Shown here: positions 6,627 through 8,474 of the stretch, one piece after another
Position numbering within the stretch: position 1 is the stretch's first letter
How the letters are laid out: each line of letters starts with the position of its first letter
Notes under the pieces: generated by a model
The model's input: the letters and a program-made list of their open reading frames with translations, nothing else
Told to the model about the DNA's origin: nothing
The model's database searches: none
Program-made: the position numbers and the translations under genes
Assembly (NCBI GenBank): GCA_003486945.1
Contig: DNFL01000402.1
Coordinates: forward strand, 21,429-29,902
Source: Hyphomonas sp.
GTDB taxonomy: Bacteria > Pseudomonadota > Alphaproteobacteria > Caulobacterales > Hyphomonadaceae
Length of the DNA: 8,474 nt
Reading direction: 5' to 3'

Positions 6627-7242
6627 GATTGCTTAGCATACGCCCGATGAGGATGAGCGCGCCGCCGGCCAGCAGGAAGGCAGAGGTGAGGCCCATGATG
6701 TGCATGAACACGCGGGCATAGCCGAGTGTGCTGACATCGAGGAAGGGGTAGGGGTAGAAGCCGTCGAAGGCGCCGCGCAGTAGGGCGTAGACCGTATAGC
6801 CGAGGGGCCAGACGATGATCTGTGGTAGCGCGGTGAGGGTGAGGCCGCGCTTCGGGTCGAAGAGCACCCAGGCGAGAACGCTGAGCGCAGGGGTGGCGGT
6901 GTGCAGGAGCTGGTCGGCGATCAGCTGCCAGCCTTGCGGGTCCCAAAGGCCAGCAAGGAGAAGGTGGTAGATCACCCCGACGGTGGCGATGTAGAGCGTG
7001 ACACCGGCGCGCGTGTTCGCCCCGGCGAGGAGCTTGCCGGAGGCGCTGTGTGGCACGAGGGCGGCAACGGTGTTCACCGCCGCGACCATCAGGTTCGTCA
7101 GGATGGTGAAGAAGGCGAGATAACGCCAGGCCGCTTCGAGCGGCGAGGCGAAGGCGGGGGCCTGCAGCAGGATCCACAGCTGGATGCCGAGCCCGCCCCA
7201 GGCGGCAAGGGCGATCAGTGCGCGGAGGATGCGCTCAGGCAT
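6604..7242 (-). CDS. Pr6Pr-family six-helix membrane protein
   Basis: The protein has 212 residues and about six predicted membrane helices, near 5-27, 37-62, 79-99, 106-128, 134-153 and 180-205. Conserved-looking features match the uncharacterised Pr6Pr / FAR-17a-AIG1-like group: FFTILTN (44-50), YHLLLAGLWDPQG (92-104) with an adjacent Tyr-His, ADQLLHTATP (109-118), LFDPKRG (127-133) and a WPLGYTVYALLRG helix followed by YPYPFLD. Eukaryotic AIG1/FAR-17a relatives include fatty-acid ester hydrolases, but activity in this bacterial group is not established and I do not assign it. The gene is the third of a tight operon: its ATG lies 3 nt after the stop of the 51-aa lipoprotein, and with only a weak GCGGG ahead it probably depends on coupled translation. 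The last codons overlap the end of the TonB-dependent receptor on the other strand. Confidence 0.8.
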   Translation of the reverse strand: MPERILRALIALAAWGGLGIQLWILLQAPAFASPLEAAWRYLAFFTILTNLMVAAVNTVAALVPHSASGKLLAGANTRAGVTLYIATVGVIYHLLLAGLWDPQGWQLIADQLLHTATPALSVLAWVLFDPKRGLTLTALPQIIVWPLGYTVYALLRGAFDGFYPYPFLDVSTLGYARVFMHIMGLTSAFLLAGGALILIGRMLSNLRTARAK

Positions 7243-7245
7243 GCG

Positions 7246-7401
7246 TTACCCGCTGACCGGAGCGGAAAGGCGGCCCGTTTCCGCCTCCGCGCCTGGAGGG
7301 GAGGTTGGCGCGGAGACGGGCGCCGCTTGCTGCTGCGGCGCGGGGGAGCAGGCGGCGAGACAGAGGTGGCTCGCGCCTGCCAGAGCCGTGACCAGGCGCA
7401 T
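7246..7401 (-). CDS. 51-residue mini-lipoprotein
   Basis: This is a short gene that length cut-offs would miss. The first 18 residues, MRLVTALAGASHLCLAAC, form a compact lipoprotein signal with lipobox LAA|C18. The mature part is only 34 residues, rich in Pro, Ala, Gln and Ser, with no Trp, Tyr, Phe or Lys, so it is probably disordered. Context supports it strongly. Its ATG overlaps the TGA of the upstream lipoprotein by one base (TGATG), and its TAA is 3 nt before the Pr6Pr ATG, so it exactly fills the gap between two convincing genes. AAGG lies 7 nt before the ATG. It could be an anchor or accessory peptide for the neighbouring envelope proteins, or similar to small entericidin-like lipoproteins in size only. 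No function can be assigned. Confidence 0.7.
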   Translation of the reverse strand: MRLVTALAGASHLCLAACSPAPQQQAAPVSAPTSPPGAEAETGRLSAPVSG

Positions 7402-7901
7402 CAGTGGGCCTTGGTGATCTCGGCAATGTCGGCGAGCGTGACGCCGCCGCAGGAAATAAGGACGCCGGAATATTCAATGCCGCCGGCGGGGGCGGCGTAG
7501 TTCACCTCCTCGGTGGTGATCGCCATGGTGGCCATGCCATCGGGGGCGATGGGGATGAGCTTCAGCCGGAGCTTCGGCGTGGCGGAACGGTCAAGCGGGC
7601 CGGTTTGCCAGTCGAACGTGTAGCCGCCGGTACGAACGTCGACCTTTCCGGTGACATGAACCGTCGGGGAGGCATCGGGCCCCGGCATGAGGTTTACCCA
7701 GGCGGCCCAGTCACGCGATTCCAGCACATCACAGGTCTCGGGGGCGGATTCCAAGATGACGACTTCCTCTTCAACGACGATGACAGTCTCGGGCGCGAGA
7801 GCGGGCGCGGCGGCGCTTTCGTTGTGCCAGGGCAGGTACTGACATCCGGCGAGGAGAAAGGTGGAGACGCTGGCGGCGAGGGTGATGCGGGGGTTGAGCA
7901 T
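7401..7901 (-). CDS. Uncharacterised lipoprotein, first gene of the operon
   Basis: The protein has 166 residues. A lipoprotein signal peptide (MLNPRITLAASVSTFLLAGC) ends in lipobox LAG|C20. Residues about 38-52 are a Val/Glu-rich stretch, followed by a compact domain (about 57-160) with beta-rich character: VHVTGKVDVRTGGYTFDW (81-98) and KLRLKLIPIAP (110-120). Besides the lipidated Cys there are only two cysteines, C57 and C151, at the domain edges, which could pair as a disulfide in the periplasm. I do not recognise the family. AGGAAGGAAG just upstream and the signal peptide fix ATG 7901; the frame stays open to 8351, but the extra residues are not protein-like and include the noncoding spacer. 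It is co-transcribed with the mini-lipoprotein (TGATG overlap) and the Pr6Pr protein. Confidence 0.85.
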   Translation of the reverse strand: MLNPRITLAASVSTFLLAGCQYLPWHNESAAAPALAPETVIVVEEEVVILESAPETCDVLESRDWAAWVNLMPGPDASPTVHVTGKVDVRTGGYTFDWQTGPLDRSATPKLRLKLIPIAPDGMATMAITTEEVNYAAPAGGIEYSGVLISCGGVTLADIAEITKAH

Positions 7902-7906
7902 GGGGG

Positions 7907-7916
7907 CTTCCTTCCT
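7907..7916 (-). promoter_or_regulatory. Ribosome binding site of the operon's first gene
   Basis: AGGAAGGAAG on the minus strand ends 5 nt before ATG 7901, and its AAGGA core (7913-7909) lies 7 nt away. It selects that ATG from a frame that is open for a further 150 codons upstream. Confidence 0.8.
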
Positions 7917-7953
7917 GATCTTGAATAAGGGAAACACGGAGTGCGGGAACAAT

Positions 7954-7971
7954 CTGTCAAGTGTGTGACAG
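7954..7971 (-). promoter_or_regulatory. Perfect dyad CTGTCA-N6-TGACAG with embedded -35 of the lipoprotein operon
   Basis: CTGTCA (7954-7959) and TGACAG (7966-7971) are exact reverse complements around 6 nt. The inner core TGTCA-N6-TGACA has CRP-site geometry. On the minus strand the sequence TTGACA (7960-7955) is a perfect -35, directed at the operon starting at 7901, but the region 16-18 nt beyond shows only a poor -10. A protein bound here would cover the -35. It lies 53 bp before the ATG, the same distance as the related dyad before the Crp-like gene. Confidence 0.4.
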
Positions 7972-8070
7972 TGGTTTGCAGGATAAGGCAACTTCGCCTG
8001 AGCCCCCTGCGCATCGAGGTCAAGACCAGCTTGTGACGCCTCTGCGCGCGGGATACTTCCCTGCATGTTT

Positions 8071-8088
8071 GACCTGTACAAAGAGGTC
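8071..8088. repeat. Inverted repeat GACCT-N8-AGGTC
   Basis: Exact 5-bp arms (8071-8075 and 8084-8088) flank 8 nt in the 267-bp divergent spacer between the lipoprotein operon and the small membrane-protein ORF. It may be an operator for one of them. The arms are short enough to be chance. Apart from this and the dyad at 7954-7971 I see no gene in 7902-8133. Confidence 0.2.
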
Positions 8089-8133
8089 GGAAGCGCGAAA
8101 CGCTCGCGTCCGCTTGGGAGGAGGTTTAGGGTA

Positions 8134-8172
8134 GTGGATTCCCGGCAGGCTCTCAGGGCAAAACCGCGATGA
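8134..8172 (+). CDS. Possible 12-codon leader ORF ahead of the 63-aa protein
   Basis: GTG at 8134 follows a strong GGAGGAGG (8117-8124) by 9 nt and opens a 12-codon frame (VDSRQALRAKPR) whose TGA overlaps the next ATG as ATGA. This would place the only good ribosome binding site of the region on a leader whose termination re-initiates at 8169. The peptide itself has no recognisable attenuator composition. The arrangement is seen directly; translation is inferred. Confidence 0.25.
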   Translation: MDSRQALRAKPR

Positions 8173-8360
8173 ACACACGCAAACTGCGGACCGTTGCAAT
8201 TTTGTTGACCGCGATGGCGGCTCTCGTTGTGTTTGCCGCAATCCTGGTGCCAAATGTGGCGGGGGACAAACGTCCATTCTTTCAGGGCGTGATCGTCGTC
8301 ATCGGATTGGCAGGGGGCGTATGGGGATTTTTGTCTTCCTGGTGGTCTCAACGGCGCTAG
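8169..8360 (+). CDS. Small protein with two predicted membrane helices
   Basis: The protein has 63 residues: a basic N-terminus (MNTRKLR), a first helix at about 8-29, a short charged loop with D33-K34-R35, a second helix at about 38-56 rich in Gly, Val and Trp, and a basic RR end. The positive-inside pattern suggests both ends in the cytoplasm. No family is recognised. Its own ATG has only a weak AGGG upstream; initiation may rely on the overlapping leader ORF. The opposite strand is also open here but yields non-protein-like sequence. I consider it a probable but unproven gene. Confidence 0.5.
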   Translation: MNTRKLRTVAILLTAMAALVVFAAILVPNVAGDKRPFFQGVIVVIGLAGGVWGFLSSWWSQRR

Positions 8361-8421
8361 CTTTGAGTGATTTCGCCGTTTTTGCGGGAACGGGCCGGGC
8401 TGCTTGTGCGAGGGGGGGGCG

Positions 8422-8462
8422 TCAGTCGACGATGCGTTTGCCGGGGGTTTCGGCGCCGAAGG
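8422..8462 (-). CDS. C-terminal tail of a gene cut by the contig end
   Basis: Reading the minus strand inward from the right edge gives FGAETPGKRIVD and then TGA (8424-8422), with the G/C-ending codons typical of the neighbours. This looks like the last dozen codons of a gene whose body lies to the right. Too little is present to name the product. Bases beyond 8462 should not be read as coding because they match sequencing adapter. The 61 bases between this stop and the 63-aa ORF hold a run of eight G (8412-8419) and no clear terminator. Confidence 0.35.
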
Positions 8463-8474
8463 AGATCGGAAGAG
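8463..8474 (+). other. Illumina TruSeq adapter remnant at the contig end
   Basis: The final 12 bases, AGATCGGAAGAG, are identical to the beginning of the standard Illumina TruSeq read-through adapter. Their position exactly at the end of the sequence makes untrimmed adapter far more likely than coincidence. These bases should be regarded as artefact. Confidence 0.9.

Noticed and set aside
7235..7477. 80-codon minus-strand frame overlapping the mini-lipoprotein
   Set aside because: Its sequence is Arg/Pro/Ser-rich noise; the alternative frame gives a lipoprotein with matching start and stop junctions.
6901..7500. 199-codon plus-strand frame opposite the Pr6Pr and lipoprotein genes
   Set aside because: It is Gly/Arg/Glu-rich without hydrophobic core or motifs and opposes an operon with clear signal peptides and membrane helices.
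7902..8351. Upstream extension of the 166-aa lipoprotein frame, about 150 codons
   Set aside because: The added residues have low-complexity, noncoding character, cross a spacer with operator-like dyads, and would displace a clear lipoprotein signal that has its own ribosome binding site.
8405..8424. G-run near the right end as a special element
   Set aside because: A run of eight G in GC-rich DNA close to an artefactual contig end could be chance or sequencing error; no other structure supports a function.
1..8474. Mobile elements, CRISPR arrays, tRNA or rRNA genes, toxin-antitoxin or phage genes
   Set aside because: I found no transposase or integrase motifs, no terminal repeats, no regularly spaced repeats and no cloverleaf-like sequence on either strand.

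Overview
The window looks like the chromosome of a GC-rich alphaproteobacterium, most likely a marine, Caulobacterales-like group such as Hyphomonadaceae. This placement is inferred from the high GC at third codon positions, a TonB-dependent receptor of the Caulobacter/sphingomonad style, an Rrf2 regulator with a clustered-cysteine tail, and many small lipoproteins. No mobile element, CRISPR array, tRNA or rRNA is visible. The last 12 bases match the start of the Illumina TruSeq adapter exactly, so the right edge is probably the end of a contig rather than true genomic sequence.

Layout, left to right. (1) A PhoX-family (DUF839) phosphatase on +, open at its 5' end, runs to 1504. It meets tail to tail, overlapping by 4 bp, (2) a lipoprotein on - (1501-2688) that joins a YbaY-like domain to two META/HslJ domains. 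(3) A 198-bp divergent spacer holds a CRP-geometry dyad. It separates that lipoprotein from (4) a Crp/Fnr-family regulator on + (2887-3624). This regulator lacks the cAMP-contact residues and has an altered recognition helix. (5) An Rrf2-family regulator on - (3632-4072) faces away from (6) a 785-aa TonB-dependent receptor on + (4269-6626). The AT-rich spacer between them carries several inverted repeats that look like operators. (7) A compact three-gene operon on - (7901 down to 6604) encodes an uncharacterised 166-aa lipoprotein, a 51-aa mini-lipoprotein and a six-helix Pr6Pr-family membrane protein. Its junctions are TGATG and a 3-nt gap. A perfect TGTCA-N6-TGACA dyad lies upstream and contains a consensus -35. 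(8) A possible 63-aa two-helix membrane protein on + (8169-8360) sits behind a candidate leader mini-ORF. (9) The right end shows what is probably the last 12 codons of a gene on -.

The common theme is the cell envelope: periplasmic phosphate release, outer-membrane uptake, at least three lipoproteins and small membrane proteins, with two regulators embedded among them. The most testable idea is that the unusual Crp-like protein reads a TGTCA half-site, which occurs in front of its own gene and in front of the lipoprotein/Pr6Pr operon. I see no clear new defence or metabolic system. The least-described elements are the three-gene envelope operon, including its hidden mini-lipoprotein, and the regulator/operator pair.
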